A stretch of 47,546 bases of DNA from Turicibacter sp. (GTDB lineage Bacteria; Bacillota_I; Bacilli_A; MOL361; Turicibacteraceae), in NCBI GenBank assembly GCA_009787345.1, contig WRGF01000215.1:1-47546 (forward strand), written 5' to 3'. A program made the position numbers and the translations under genes. Numbering within the stretch: position 1 is the first letter of the stretch; every line of letters begins with the position of its first letter. Shown piece after piece: positions 15,685-26,000 of the stretch. Below the pieces are notes generated by a model. It worked only from the letters and a program-made list of their open reading frames with translations. It searched no databases and was not told where the DNA came from.

Positions 15685-17464
15685 CTTGGGCACCCCCTTT
15701 TTGGTCTTGGATATCCCAAAACGCCTTATACAGCCCTTCCTCGCCAATCAAGCTTTCATGGGTGCCCTTTTGCACGACCCGCCCTTTATCAAGGACGACG
15801 ATCAGGTCCGCTTCCTTGACCGTACTCACCCGGTGGGAAATAATAAAGGTCGTCACATCTTTTGAGCGCTTTGCCAATGCTTCCCGGATGTCTGAGTCGG
15901 TCTTGGAATCCACCGCACTTAAAGAATCGTCAAAAATCAGGATGGGCGTTTTGTCCATCAGGGCGCGGGCAATCCCGACCCGCTGCTTTTGCCCGCCTGA
16001 AAGGGTTACCCCGCGCTCGCCGACCATGGTGTCGTAGCCTTCCTCAAAATCCTCGATGACATGGTGGACCGCAGCCATTGTCGCTGCCTCATGGACTTCC
16101 TGTTCCTTAGCATCCTTCCGCGAAATCTTGATGTTTTGCCCGATGGTTTTCGTGTACAAGAACAGCTCCTGCATGACCACGCCGATGTTTTTTCTTAAAT
16201 GTTTTTTGGAAATCTGCTTAAGTTCCATCCCATCTATTTGAATGGCCCCATGGGTGTAATCATATAACCGTAGCAGGATGTTCATCAGGGTGGATTTCCC
16301 TGAACCTGTCCGGCCGATAATCGCAACGGTCTGTCCCTTTAAGACCTCAAAACTGACATCCTCAAGGACAACCCCGTCAGATTCATCAGGATAATGGAAG
16401 CCCACCCCGTCAAAGCGGATATGGCCTTCGATTGGCTGTTTCAGCCCTTCTGCCAAATGCTCAGGCTCCTCATCCATGACTTCTTGTATCCGCTTCACGG
16501 AAATCGTCGACTTCCCAAGCTCGGTCAGTACGTTGCTAAGGCCGCGCACTGGCCAGACCAGCATGTTCCCGTAGACGATGAATGTTTGGAGCACCCCTAA
16601 GGTCACCTCACCCGTCATGACCAAATAGGCACCGAACAGGATAATGAGTGTCAGCTGCATGAAGCATAAAAAATCGGTGCTGGACCAAAATACGGAGCTG
16701 ATCCGGGAGACTTTCAGGCTGGTATTGCGAAAATCTTGGTTGAACCTTTCAAATTTTTCAATCTCATGCTCTTGGTTATTGTAAGCCCGCACCACCCGCA
16801 CGCCAGATAGGTTCTCTTGAAGCATGGTGGACATGGCCGCCTCCGACTCGTCGGAGATTTTAAATGCCGCCCGCACCTTGTTAAAAAATAGCAGGGAAAA
16901 TACCAGTAAAAATGGCAGAAGCGCCACGCTGACCAGGGCATAAGCCACATGCTGGCGCAGCATGAAAATAAAAATAACCACAAATAAAAACAGGCAGTTG
17001 GCCATCTCCACCATCTGGGAGGTCAAGAAGTTGCGGATGGTTTCAATGTCTGAAGTACAGCGCTGGATCAAATCACCAGTTTCCGCCCGTTTATGATACA
17101 TGAAAGGAAGCTTTTGGATGTGGTCAAAAATCCGGTCCTTTAAACCCTTGGCAAACCCTTCCGCCGACTTGGCGATGAACCGGCCTTGGATAAAGCTGGT
17201 CAGGGCATTAAGCGTTGTCAGGATGACGATTAAAATACCGGCTGCCAGCAACTGGGGCCTTAAGCCATCAATCCCAAGCAAAAAATCTGAAACAAAATCC
17301 CCCGCCGCTTCCGGGTTATGGACGATAACAAAGTCAATGGCCGCCTGATTGACCAGGGGGATGAGTGACGAAAAGACAATCCCGACGACGGTTGCCGACA
17401 TCGCAACCCCCATCGCCAAGCGGTGCCCACGCATCCATCCCCATAACACTTTTATTTCTTTCAT
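15677..17464 (-). CDS. ABC exporter half-transporter, subunit with degenerate Walker B
   Basis: A 595-residue exporter with an N-terminal six-helix membrane domain (about 15-310) and a C-terminal ATPase domain. Walker A is IGRTGSGKST, the signature is a canonical LSGGQKQR, but Walker B reads LIFDDSLSAVD, with aspartate where the catalytic glutamate is expected. The partner encoded next has the opposite asymmetry (normal Glu, altered signature), as in heterodimeric exporters with one degenerate ATP site. ATG 17464 overlaps the upstream gene's stop by four bases (ATGA), showing translational coupling in a three-gene operon. Confidence 0.92.
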   Translation of the reverse strand: MKEIKVLWGWMRGHRLAMGVAMSATVVGIVFSSLIPLVNQAAIDFVIVHNPEAAGDFVSDFLLGIDGLRPQLLAAGILIVILTTLNALTSFIQGRFIAKSAEGFAKGLKDRIFDHIQKLPFMYHKRAETGDLIQRCTSDIETIRNFLTSQMVEMANCLFLFVVIFIFMLRQHVAYALVSVALLPFLLVFSLLFFNKVRAAFKISDESEAAMSTMLQENLSGVRVVRAYNNQEHEIEKFERFNQDFRNTSLKVSRISSVFWSSTDFLCFMQLTLIILFGAYLVMTGEVTLGVLQTFIVYGNMLVWPVRGLSNVLTELGKSTISVKRIQEVMDEEPEHLAEGLKQPIEGHIRFDGVGFHYPDESDGVVLEDVSFEVLKGQTVAIIGRTGSGKSTLMNILLRLYDYTHGAIQIDGMELKQISKKHLRKNIGVVMQELFLYTKTIGQNIKISRKDAKEQEVHEAATMAAVHHVIEDFEEGYDTMVGERGVTLSGGQKQRVGIARALMDKTPILIFDDSLSAVDSKTDSDIREALAKRSKDVTTFIISHRVSTVKEADLIVVLDKGRVVQKGTHESLIGEEGLYKAFWDIQDQKGGAQVG

Positions 17465-17883
17465 CGATTTTCTCCTTCTGAGAGGGCTGCTAAAAAGTTT
17501 ACTTTACTGGAAATGGATAGCAGCTTAGCAAAATCCCCCATGGCAATGTATTTAAAATTAGGCCTGGAGTATGGATACACGCCCCGCTCCCCAAAGTTTT
17601 CCCGCTCCGCCAATACCCAGATTTCCTTGCCCTGGTTCAGCGCCTCGCCAATTTCAAAATAAGACGTCCCCAGCCGCGAAGGGTGCAAAAACAGCACATC
17701 CGCTTCTTTAAGGTCCGCCTTCAGTTTCGCCATCAAGCTATACATCCGGCTGGCCTTATCGATTTGGGCGCCGATGTACTCAACCTCCGGATGCAATTTA
17801 CCCTCGATTTCCTCGTGCAAGGCATCCCTGGCAGGCGTATTCACCGCCCCATTCACATATGAACCCAAAAAATATATTTTCAT
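17461..17883 (-). CDS. Nucleoside 2-deoxyribosyltransferase-like protein
   Basis: A 140-residue cytoplasmic protein. It begins with MKIYFLGSYVNG and has a core DVLFLHPSRLGTSYFEIGEALNQGKEIWVLAE. That combination of a buried Asp, a Ser/Thr-rich loop and an E-x-G helix is the pattern of the nucleoside 2-deoxyribosyltransferase / YtoQ-like Rossmann fold. Such enzymes cleave or transfer nucleoside sugars, but activity cannot be asserted. GGAGG is seven bases before ATG 17883 and a TATAAT box at 17921-17926 provides a promoter. First gene of the operon with the ABC exporter (four-base overlap), an unusual partnership. Confidence 0.65.
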   Translation of the reverse strand: MKIYFLGSYVNGAVNTPARDALHEEIEGKLHPEVEYIGAQIDKASRMYSLMAKLKADLKEADVLFLHPSRLGTSYFEIGEALNQGKEIWVLAERENFGERGVYPYSRPNFKYIAMGDFAKLLSISSKVNFLAALSEGENR

Positions 17884-17920
17884 GGACTGCCTCCTCCAAC
17901 GGATTCGAATTTATGTTTTT

Positions 17921-17926
17921 ATTATA
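17921..17926 (-). promoter_or_regulatory. -10 box of the exporter operon
   Basis: Minus-strand TATAAT at 17921-17926; the -35 region 17 bp upstream (TGGCTA) is weak. About 40 bp upstream of the first start codon. The following stretch 17950-18090 holds no gene that I can support. Confidence 0.5.
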
Positions 17927-18098
17927 CACTAATCAAGGGGTTTTAGCCACCGTTTGAACCAGAGATCAAGACGCCAGTTACTTCCCCGGGGGTTCTTAGC
18001 TTCTTTAAGCCCCCCCTTTATTCCTCTGATGTGCATCAGTCCTTCATGGCTAGCAAACATTCCTGATTCAACATTTCCAAAACATTTTGCTAAAACCC

Positions 18099-18127
18099 TT
18101 GATTTTTTTACTAAAAAAGTGTATTAT
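18099..18127 (+). promoter_or_regulatory. Promoter of the galKTE operon
   Basis: TTGATT (18099-18104), 17-bp spacer, TATTAT (18122-18127). Transcription would begin near 18133, placing the operator-like palindrome at 18144-18158 just inside the transcript. Confidence 0.75.
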
Positions 18128-18143
18128 TTTACTATAACAAAAA

Positions 18144-18158
18144 CTAAAACGCTTTTAG
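18144..18158 (+). promoter_or_regulatory. Operator-like palindrome (LacI-type GalR or CcpA site) before galK
   Basis: CTAAAACGCTTTTAG is a near-perfect palindrome around a central CG, as bound by LacI-family proteins. It overlaps the galK ribosome site (AGGAGA) and lies downstream of the promoter, a position suited to repression. Thirteen bases (CTAAAACGCTTTT) recur beside the two-component promoter at 34859-34871. Confidence 0.65.
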
Positions 18159-18170
18159 GAGAGTGACAGC

Positions 18171-19343
18171 ATGCAAAATTCATATTTGAAATCCCGCTTT
18201 AACGATTTATTTGCCACTCCTTCGAACCCTACCCTATTCTTCTCGCCTGGCCGGGTCAACCTGATTGGTGAGCACATTGACTATAATGGAGGGTCTGTAT
18301 TCCCCGCTGCGATTACCTTCGGGACTTATGCCGCAGCCCTGAAGCGAGATGACCAAACCATCCGGTTGTATTCTGGAAATTTCCCTGAACGTGGAATCAT
18401 CGAATTTTCCTTAATGGATTTGGAGCATAAGGAAGACGCGCACTGGAGCATCTATCCAAAAGGGGTCATGGACACCTTTATCAAGGCCGGTTATCCTTTG
18501 GAACATGGTTTCGACGCTTATATCGAAGGCAATATTCCCAATGGTTCGGGACTTTCTTCCTCTGCTTCCCTAGAACTCCTTATCTCCCAGATCCTCGATG
18601 AGTTCCATGGTTTTGGGGTCAGCATGATTGACAAGGTAAAATTCTCCCAGATCGCCGAAAACCAATACGTTGGGGTCAATTGCGGGATAATGGATCAATT
18701 CGCCATTGGAATGGGAAAAGAAAATGCAGCGATCCGCTTGAATACCAATAACTTGGAATATGAATACGCCGAGGCCGACCTTCAGGACTGCTCCATCTTG
18801 ATTATGAATACCAACAAGAAGCGGGAATTGGCAGAATCTGCTTACAATGAACGGCGACAACAATGCGAAGCCGCCCTTTCCCTCCTCAAGACCCAAAAAG
18901 ACATCAACTTCCTTTGCGATTTGAATGTGATCGAATTCAATGGCATCCTTGAGGCCTTTGGGGAAAACACATTGCTTTACCGCCGCGCAAAGCACTGCAT
19001 TACCGAAAACGAACGGGTAAAGAACGCAGTAGAAGCCCTTGCCGACGGCGATTTAGAAATCTTCGGAAAACTGCTGAACCAATCCCATATTTCCCTTCGG
19101 GACGATTATGAAGTCACTGGCTACGAACTGGACACCATCGTAAAACTTGCCTGGGAACAAGATGGGGTGCTAGGGGCCCGTATGACAGGTGCCGGCTTTG
19201 GGGGCTGCGCCATCGCATTGGTGAAAAACCAGAAATTAGAAGCTATCCAAGCAGCCATTGCCAAAGGATATCAGGAAATCATCGGCTACCCGGCAGATTT
19301 TTATGTGGCTTCCATTGGTGGTGGAACCCGGACGTTATCATAA
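18171..19343 (+). CDS. galK: Galactokinase
   Basis: A 390-residue GHMP-family kinase that phosphorylates alpha-D-galactose to galactose-1-phosphate. The galactokinase signature GRVNLIGEHIDYNGG lies at about residues 26-40, the glycine-rich ATP loop PNGSGLSSSASLE near 123-135, the acidic VNCGIMDQFA segment near 168-177, and the third GHMP motif GAGFGGCAIALV near the C-terminus. Full length for the family. Ribosome site TAGGAGAG is eight bases before ATG 18171. First gene of galK-galT-galE, cytoplasmic, supplied with galactose by the glycosidases encoded downstream. Confidence 0.97.
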   Translation: MQNSYLKSRFNDLFATPSNPTLFFSPGRVNLIGEHIDYNGGSVFPAAITFGTYAAALKRDDQTIRLYSGNFPERGIIEFSLMDLEHKEDAHWSIYPKGVMDTFIKAGYPLEHGFDAYIEGNIPNGSGLSSSASLELLISQILDEFHGFGVSMIDKVKFSQIAENQYVGVNCGIMDQFAIGMGKENAAIRLNTNNLEYEYAEADLQDCSILIMNTNKKRELAESAYNERRQQCEAALSLLKTQKDINFLCDLNVIEFNGILEAFGENTLLYRRAKHCITENERVKNAVEALADGDLEIFGKLLNQSHISLRDDYEVTGYELDTIVKLAWEQDGVLGARMTGAGFGGCAIALVKNQKLEAIQAAIAKGYQEIIGYPADFYVASIGGGTRTLS

Positions 19344-19378
19344 TTACCTTCAAATCAACTCAAAAAGGAGCATAAAAC

Positions 19379-20863
19379 ATGGATATCAATTATGAATTGA
19401 ACCGCCTCGTCCACTTCGGCCTGCAACAGGGTTTGATCCAGCCTGAGGATACGGACTACACCGTCAATCAGTTATTGAATACGCTTAAGGTCGCTGATTT
19501 CCAACCTCTTTTTTTGGAGGAATGCTTAACTTCCGCTGAGCCTATTTTGAAAAATATCTTAGAGTGGGCCCTTTGCCACAAGCGGCTTTTAGAAGATACC
19601 ATCGATGGGCGAGACCTCTTCGACACTCAATTGATGGCCCACATGATGCCAAGGCCTTCCGAAGTCAATGCCAAATTCCAATCCGATTATAAAATCAGCC
19701 CCAAAACCGCCACGGACCACTACTACCATTTAAGCAAGGCATCCAATTATATCCGCCAAGAACGGGTCGCCAAAGACAAACGCTGGAAAGTGGCTACCGA
19801 CTATGGGCAACTGGACATTACCATCAATTTGTCCAAGCCGGAAAAAGACCCGAAAACCATTGCGCGGGCCTTGTCCCTCCCACAGTCCAATTACCCAAGC
19901 TGCTTATTATGCAAGGAAAACGTAGGCTTTTCCGGCCATTTGAGCCACCCTGCCAGGGGCAACCACCGCATTATCCCCATGACCTTAAAAGACGAGCAGT
20001 GGTACTTCCAATACTCGCCCTATGTGTATTATAACGAACACTGCATCGTCCTAAAAGGTTCCCATGACCCCATGAAAATCTCCCGTGACACTTTCGAGCG
20101 GCTTCTTGATTTCGTGGAAATACTCCCCCATTATTTCGTTGGTTCCAATGCCGACCTCCCTATTGTAGGCGGTTCTATCCTGACACACGACCACTTCCAG
20201 GGCGGTTCTTATACCTTTGCCATGGAAAATGCTAACTCCCTTTTGCAATTTGAAAGGGGAAATATCAGGCTCTCCTTCCTGAAATGGCCACTGAGCGTCC
20301 TTCGTTTAAACGGTTCCCATAAAGGGGAAGTCCTAGATTTAGCTGAAAAAATATTACAACAATGGCAGGGATACAGCGATGAGTCCCTGGGCATCAAAGC
20401 CTTTACAGGAGATACCCCCCATCACACCATCACCCCTATCGCCCGGTTCAAAGATGGTGTTTACGAACTGGACTTGGTATTAAGGGACAACCAGACTTCC
20501 GGGGAGCACCCAGACGGGATTTACCACCCCCATCAACACCTTCATCACCTGAAAAAAGAAAATATCGGGCTGATCGAAGTCATGGGCCTTGCTGTCTTGC
20601 CAGGGCGGCTCCTCCAAGAACTCGAAGCCGTTAAAGTGGCACTCGCTAACCGAAATCCCCAGTTGCTCATTGAAAAAGGTTTGGAAAAACACCTTCCCTG
20701 GCTCCATGAATTGCTATCCAGCTACGCTACCACCGAAGATGCAGATTCCATTATTGAACAAGAGATCGGCAAAAAGTTTGTTGAGGTATTGGAATGTGCG
20801 GGGGTTTATAAACAAAATGCCGCTGGGATAGAAGGGATTAAGCGCTTTTTAAGCTCAATTTAA
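19379..20863 (+). CDS. galT: Hexose-1-phosphate uridylyltransferase, class II
   Basis: A 494-residue GalT of the larger Firmicutes class II type, which exchanges UMP between UDP-glucose and galactose-1-phosphate. The active-site motif THDHFQGG contains His270, His272 and Gln274, where the family forms a uridylyl-histidine intermediate. CLLCKENVGFSGHLSHPARGNHRI is the conserved central block (CLLC and PARGNHR). AAAAGGAG precedes ATG 19379 by seven to eight bases, and it lies 35 bp after galK with no terminator, so it belongs to the same transcript. Confidence 0.96.
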   Translation: MDINYELNRLVHFGLQQGLIQPEDTDYTVNQLLNTLKVADFQPLFLEECLTSAEPILKNILEWALCHKRLLEDTIDGRDLFDTQLMAHMMPRPSEVNAKFQSDYKISPKTATDHYYHLSKASNYIRQERVAKDKRWKVATDYGQLDITINLSKPEKDPKTIARALSLPQSNYPSCLLCKENVGFSGHLSHPARGNHRIIPMTLKDEQWYFQYSPYVYYNEHCIVLKGSHDPMKISRDTFERLLDFVEILPHYFVGSNADLPIVGGSILTHDHFQGGSYTFAMENANSLLQFERGNIRLSFLKWPLSVLRLNGSHKGEVLDLAEKILQQWQGYSDESLGIKAFTGDTPHHTITPIARFKDGVYELDLVLRDNQTSGEHPDGIYHPHQHLHHLKKENIGLIEVMGLAVLPGRLLQELEAVKVALANRNPQLLIEKGLEKHLPWLHELLSSYATTEDADSIIEQEIGKKFVEVLECAGVYKQNAAGIEGIKRFLSSI

Positions 20864-20877
20864 ATTGGAGGGATTTT

Positions 20878-21846
20878 ATGAAAATTTTAGTAACCGGCGG
20901 GGCTGGATATATCGGTTCCCATGCTGTATATGCGTTGATTGAGCAAGGCCATGAAGTAGCCGTGGTAGATAATTTAGTAACCGGGCACCGGCAAGATGTA
21001 CACCCGAAAGCAAAGTTTTTCCACGGGGATATTGGCAATTACCGTTTTATGCGAGACGTTTTAACGACAGTGCTGCCTGATGGGGTCATCCATTTTGCCG
21101 CATATTCCCTCGTAGGGGAAAGCATGGCCAATCCATTTAAATACTATGAAAACAATGTAGGCGCCACAAATAGCATGCTAAAAGCCATGAGCGATGCCGG
21201 CATCTCCAATATCGTCTTTTCTTCCACTGCCGCTACTTATGGGGATGTTTTGGAGATGCCCATTACCGAGGCTGCCCCAACTAACCCGACCAATGCATAT
21301 GGCGAAACGAAGCTTGCCATGGAGCGGATGATGGATTGGAACCGTGTTGCCCATGGACTGAATTACGTGTCCTTGCGGTACTTCAATGTAGCAGGCGCCC
21401 ATCCATCGGGGGCAATTGGGGAAAAGCACGACCCTGAAACCCATTTGATCCCGTTGATTTTGGAAGTAGCTGCTGGAAAGCGGGAATATATAAGTGTCTT
21501 CGGTGACGATTACCCTACCCCCGACGGCACTTGCATCAGGGATTATATTCACGTGATGGATTTGGCCGAAGCCCATATTTTGGCTATGAAATACCTGTTA
21601 GACGGCAACCCATCCACAACTTGCAATTTGGGAAATGGCGAAGGATTCAGTGTTTTGGAAGCCATAGAAGCGGCACGCCTTGTCACTGGCAAGCCCATTC
21701 CTATAAAGATTTCACCAAGAAGGGCTGGCGACCCGGCAAGGTTGATAGCCTCAAGCGAACGCGCCCAAAGCTTATTGGGTTGGATACCGAAGCAACCCCA
21801 AATCAATGATATTCTTAAAAGCGCATGGAAAATCCAAAAATTCTAA
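20878..21846 (+). CDS. galE: UDP-glucose 4-epimerase
   Basis: A 322-residue short-chain dehydrogenase-type epimerase that regenerates UDP-glucose from UDP-galactose using bound NAD. The dinucleotide-binding GGAGYIGSH is at residues 7-15, the catalytic Ser/Thr cluster SSTAAT at 115-120, and YGETK gives Tyr141 and Lys145. Further family blocks: RYFNVAGAHPSG, GTCIRDYIHVMDLA and the C-terminal RRAGDPA. TTGGAGGG is the ribosome site, 14 bp after galT. Last gene before a terminator, completing the Leloir pathway. Confidence 0.96.
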   Translation: MKILVTGGAGYIGSHAVYALIEQGHEVAVVDNLVTGHRQDVHPKAKFFHGDIGNYRFMRDVLTTVLPDGVIHFAAYSLVGESMANPFKYYENNVGATNSMLKAMSDAGISNIVFSSTAATYGDVLEMPITEAAPTNPTNAYGETKLAMERMMDWNRVAHGLNYVSLRYFNVAGAHPSGAIGEKHDPETHLIPLILEVAAGKREYISVFGDDYPTPDGTCIRDYIHVMDLAEAHILAMKYLLDGNPSTTCNLGNGEGFSVLEAIEAARLVTGKPIPIKISPRRAGDPARLIASSERAQSLLGWIPKQPQINDILKSAWKIQKF

Positions 21847-21878
21847 GGGACGGGCTGCTAAAGCTCTCCCTTCTTTTT
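21845..21878 (+). terminator. Terminator after galE
   Basis: AAGGGA (21845-21850) pairs with TCCCTT (21867-21872), with an inner GCT/AGC pairing, and is followed by CTTTTT. It overlaps the galE stop codon and separates the operon from galR. Confidence 0.65.
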
Positions 21879-21895
21879 ACGGGCATCCCTAGAAA

Positions 21896-21927
21896 TTTTA
21901 CTAAATTAATGGTAAAATTGTCATAAT
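21896..21927 (+). promoter_or_regulatory. galR promoter with an inverted repeat
   Basis: TTACTA (21898-21903), 18-bp spacer, CATAAT (21922-21927). An inverted repeat TTTTAC (21896-21901) / GTAAAA (21912-21917) covers the -35 and spacer and might be an autoregulatory site. Promoter strength looks low. Confidence 0.45.
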
Positions 21928-21958
21928 CCCATTCAAATGAACGAGGTGAAACCAGCAT

Positions 21959-22951
21959 ATGGCCAAAATAAAAGACATCGCAGAAAAAACCGGCTTCTCG
22001 ATCACCACTATTTCGCGCGTGCTCAACCAAGATAAAAGCTTCAATGTGTCCGACGAAACCCGGTTAACCATTATGACCGCCGCCGAGGAACTGAATTATA
22101 AGCCGCTTAGCCAACGGGGGAAGGCCAGCAAAAAGAAAAAAGGACTGACGGTAGGCCTCATTTACTGGTACTCGGTAGCTGAAGAATTAACGGATCCCTA
22201 CTACCTTTCCATCCGGTTGGCCATTGAAAATTACTGCAATGGACACGATTTCAACTTAAAGAAAATCTACCTTCCCGACAAAACGATTCCCGAGCTGAAG
22301 GAGATGGCACTTCATGGGGTGATTGCAGTTGGGAAGTATAGTCCGCAAGAAATTCAGGGCTTAAAAAGCATTTCTCCCCATTTGATTTTGGTGGACTGCT
22401 ATACAAAAGACTATGAAATTGATGTGGTCAAGGCAGATTTGGTGGAAGCGACTGAAGAAGCCCTCACTTACCTTGCCGAAATCGGGATTGCCAACGTCGG
22501 GTATATTGGCGGGGTTGAGTCTACTTTAGATGGGGAAATTTTAAAGGATGGGCGGATGCAAGCATTTCTTTCCCATGGAAAAGACAAGGAAGAGAACATC
22601 CATCTGGGCAGTTTTACCGCTGATTCAGGGTATGAATTGATGACTGGGATTATCCAGGCAGGCTGTCTGCAATCTGCTTATCTGGTGGGAAGCGATGCGA
22701 TGGCTATCGGTGTTTTGAAAGCCCTTAACGAGCATCGGATTAACGTGCCGAAGGATGTATCTGTGGTGAGCTTTGATAACATTGCCCTTTCCCAGTATAC
22801 CATTCCCGCCTTGACGACCATTGATATGAATACGACCATCATGGGGGAAACCGCAGCACAGTTGCTCGGGGAACGGTTGGCGACAGGGCGGACCGTGGCG
22901 AAGAAGGTTTTTATTCCCACAAGGTTAATTAGGCGGGACAGCACGTTTTAA
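21959..22951 (+). CDS. galR: LacI-family repressor of the galactose genes
   Basis: A 330-residue LacI/GalR-type regulator. The N-terminal helix-turn-helix reads IKDIAEKTGFSITTISRVLN (residues 4-23), with a hinge helix near 45-60 and a periplasmic-binding-protein-like sensor domain (about 65-330) containing VGYIGG, SAYLVGSDAMAIG and SVVSFDNIALSQYTIPALTT. Position after galKTE and resemblance to GalR of lactic acid bacteria point to galactose-linked repression. GAGGTG lies ten bases before ATG 21959. It has its own promoter and shares a bidirectional terminator with lacZ. Confidence 0.9.
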   Translation: MAKIKDIAEKTGFSITTISRVLNQDKSFNVSDETRLTIMTAAEELNYKPLSQRGKASKKKKGLTVGLIYWYSVAEELTDPYYLSIRLAIENYCNGHDFNLKKIYLPDKTIPELKEMALHGVIAVGKYSPQEIQGLKSISPHLILVDCYTKDYEIDVVKADLVEATEEALTYLAEIGIANVGYIGGVESTLDGEILKDGRMQAFLSHGKDKEENIHLGSFTADSGYELMTGIIQAGCLQSAYLVGSDAMAIGVLKALNEHRINVPKDVSVVSFDNIALSQYTIPALTTIDMNTTIMGETAAQLLGERLATGRTVAKKVFIPTRLIRRDSTF

Positions 22952-22956
22952 GATTG

Positions 22957-23002
22957 AAAAAGAGTGTGAGAAATTGGAATTCCAATTTTTCACACTCTTT
23001 TT
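22957..23002. terminator. Long bidirectional terminator between galR and lacZ
   Basis: AAAAAGAGTGTGA (22957-22969) pairs with TCACACTCTTTTT (22990-23002), extended inward by the perfect palindrome AAATTGGAATTCCAATTT (22971-22988). A/T runs on both sides let it serve both convergent genes. Confidence 0.92.
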
Positions 23003-23003
23003 A

Positions 23004-26000
23004 TTAAACTGGGATTAATGTAAATTTAAGTGCATACGGGTTGTTTGCTGGCAAATCATATGCTTCCTCTGGTTTTGCCCCCCAAGAATCGTCGCCACCG
23101 ACACCCATTTCTTTTAAGTTGATGGATAGCACCGTTTTGTGTACGGCTGGCAAATCAAATTCATGAGTCGCGATTTCTAATTCATGGGCAGAGTAAGGCA
23201 ATGCACAGAAGCTAAGAGGCTGCCCTAAAGGAGCCATGACCTGCAATCCTTTTCCCTCAGTGTTGACCACTTGTGCCCAGCGGACCCCGGTATGGTTACC
23301 GCAAGCCTGTGGTTTCACATAACCGGGTACTTGATCTTGCACCTTCTGGGTGAAAGTTCCATAATAGTTTCCAAATTCACGGTCTGCATAAGTTTCATCC
23401 GGGCCGAATCCGCGCCAAGTTAAAGTATCGAATGAAGCTGGGATTGATAAATCCATTCCGAATTTAAACATATCCGGCAGCCCCGTGGTTCCAGGATAGG
23501 ACATCTGAACGTCGATTTCCCCTGTACTCTTTACAAAGTATGCAACCGTCGCTTCTGATTGGGGGACCGTATTTAAATCATAGGTAAATGTGGCATGAAG
23601 CGCGTTGTCTTGGGACGTAAATTCCATGGCTTTGCACGTGGCATAAAGACTGGCGATTTTCCATTGGGATAACTGGGAAGGCGCATTATGCCCACGGTCA
23701 TTATCAACCGGTGCCCGCCAAAACCCAGGCATTAAAGATTGGTTAGGGTGATAAATGTATTCATTCTCCCCGTATTTAAGGGAAACTAAACGCCCGAGGC
23801 TGCGGGAGAAAATAACTTGGAAATCTTCCCCATGAACGCCGACATTATAATCCCCTTCCACAATACGGAATGGGTTACTTTTCGAGAGTGGTAATTGCTC
23901 CTGCTCTGTAATCTCTTGGCCAAAAGCAACTTCATGCCCCGCTTCCGAAAATAGGGTCGCTACTTTAAGATGGATAGAAACAGTAACTACTTGTTCCCCC
24001 ACCTCGTGCCCCAGGCCAAGCGGCAATTCAAAAATTGAGGTGGCCAATGGAGGGAGATTCAAATGAAGGGAGTGGTTTTCAGCATTCCTTCCGTCAAGCT
24101 CTACTTTTACCCTCACTTCAAATTCATTCAAATCCGTAAACAAGTGCTTATTGAATATTTTCACCGTGCCGTCTTTGACAGTCACTCGAAACGGTTGGTA
24201 AGCCCCTTTCATCGCCAATGCTTTTGTGGTGGGCTCCCTAGTGGCATAGACAATTCCGTTAGTGCAGAAATTGTAATCGGAAGGACGGTCGTCAAAGTCG
24301 CCGCCATAAGCTAGGAATTTATTGCCAAACCGGTCTTTTGACCACAAAACCTGGTCGATATAATCCCAAATAAAGCCGCCCTGATACATCTCGTACGCAT
24401 CTTCCAGCTCGATATAGCGGTTTAAGCCACCAATGGAATTAGCCATGGCATGTGAATATTCACAGAGGACAAAGGGCTTTTGCGGTTCATTATCCAAAAA
24501 TTCCTTGATGTCCCAGACACGGGCATACATCCGGCTTTCCATGTCACTGGTATCATTGAAGCGGCGGTCCCACCATACCCCTTCGTAATGGACAAGGCGG
24601 GTATCATCACGTTCCCTGAACCATTGGGACATTTTGTAAAGATTCTCACCACCGTAAGATTCATTTCCACAGGACCAGATAATAATACTTGGATGGTTCT
24701 TATCCCGCTCGACCATGGATTTTGCACGGTCCATTATATTAGCCAGCCATTCTGGCTTTCCATCCGGCAACACATGGGTTGGACGGGCCTGGCCAAGGAT
24801 TTGCCAGGTGCCATGGGTTTCCAGGTTGGCTTCATCAATGACATATAATCCGTACTGGTCGCAGAGCTCATAAAAATAAGTATCGTTTGGATAATGAGAG
24901 GTACGGACTGCGTTAATATTATGGGCCTTCATGAATTTGATATCCCATTCCATGTCCTCCCTCGTAATTGCCCGTCCACGGTCTGCACTGAATTCATGGC
25001 GGTTAATTCCCCGGAATACAATCCTCTGCCCATTGATCCGCATGACTTTATCCACCATCTTAAACTCCCGGATTCCCACTTTTTGGGTAACTGCCTCCCT
25101 AACTTGAATGGAATCAGTTAGCTCAAGGCGAAGTTCGTACAGATAAGGCTTTTCAGCCGACCAAAGGAAAGGATTTTTTACTGTTAATGCTAATTTAGCT
25201 TCGTTATTTTCAACATGGCATTCACCATTGGCAACTGGTGTTCCTTCTTTATCTACGAACGTTGCAGAAATTTTACCTGTAGGATTTAAACATTTAATGT
25301 CTATGGAAACGGTTGCTTCACCATATCCAGGTTCTAAAACCGTCTTAACGAAAAAATCCTGTAAATGGAAATCTGGCACTGTGTATAAATAAACATCCCT
25401 AAAAATTCCAGACATCCGCCAAAAATCCTGATCTTCCAGCCAGCTGGCACTGGAGTAAAAGTACACTTCCACTGCTAATTTATTGCTGCCTTCGCGGTTA
25501 ACATAAGGGGTTAAATCAAAGTTGCTAGGAGTAAAAGAATCTTCGCTATATCCTACATAATGGCCATTAAGCCATAAGTTGAAAGCCGTTTGAACCCCTT
25601 GGAAAGAAATGTTAACAGTCCCTTCCCAATCTGCTGGTACTGTAAATTCTTTTACGTAAGAAGCCGTTGGGTTTTTCGTTTTGGGAATCTGGGGCGGGAT
25701 CAGGTTTTCGTGCCCGTCCCATGGATACTGGGTATTGACATATTGGGGTTTCCCAAATCCTTGCAGCTGCAAATGTCCGGGTACTTTGATTTCAGTAAAA
25801 TCACTGCTATCAAATCCTACCGCATCAAATCCTGCGGGTCTGCTTTCTAGATTATCGCTATAAGCGACTTGCCACGTCCCATTCAAGGATTTTCGCCAAG
25901 GCATTTCACCCTGCTTGATGGCAGCTTCCAATGTTGGATAATACCGATGGTCGCTATGGGCCGGCAACCGGTTAATATTGAAAATTTCTGGGTTTTCCAA

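Noticed and set aside
17954-18166. 70-codon plus-strand frame before galK
   Set aside because: It spans the gal promoter and operator, has no ribosome site and no recognisable sequence.
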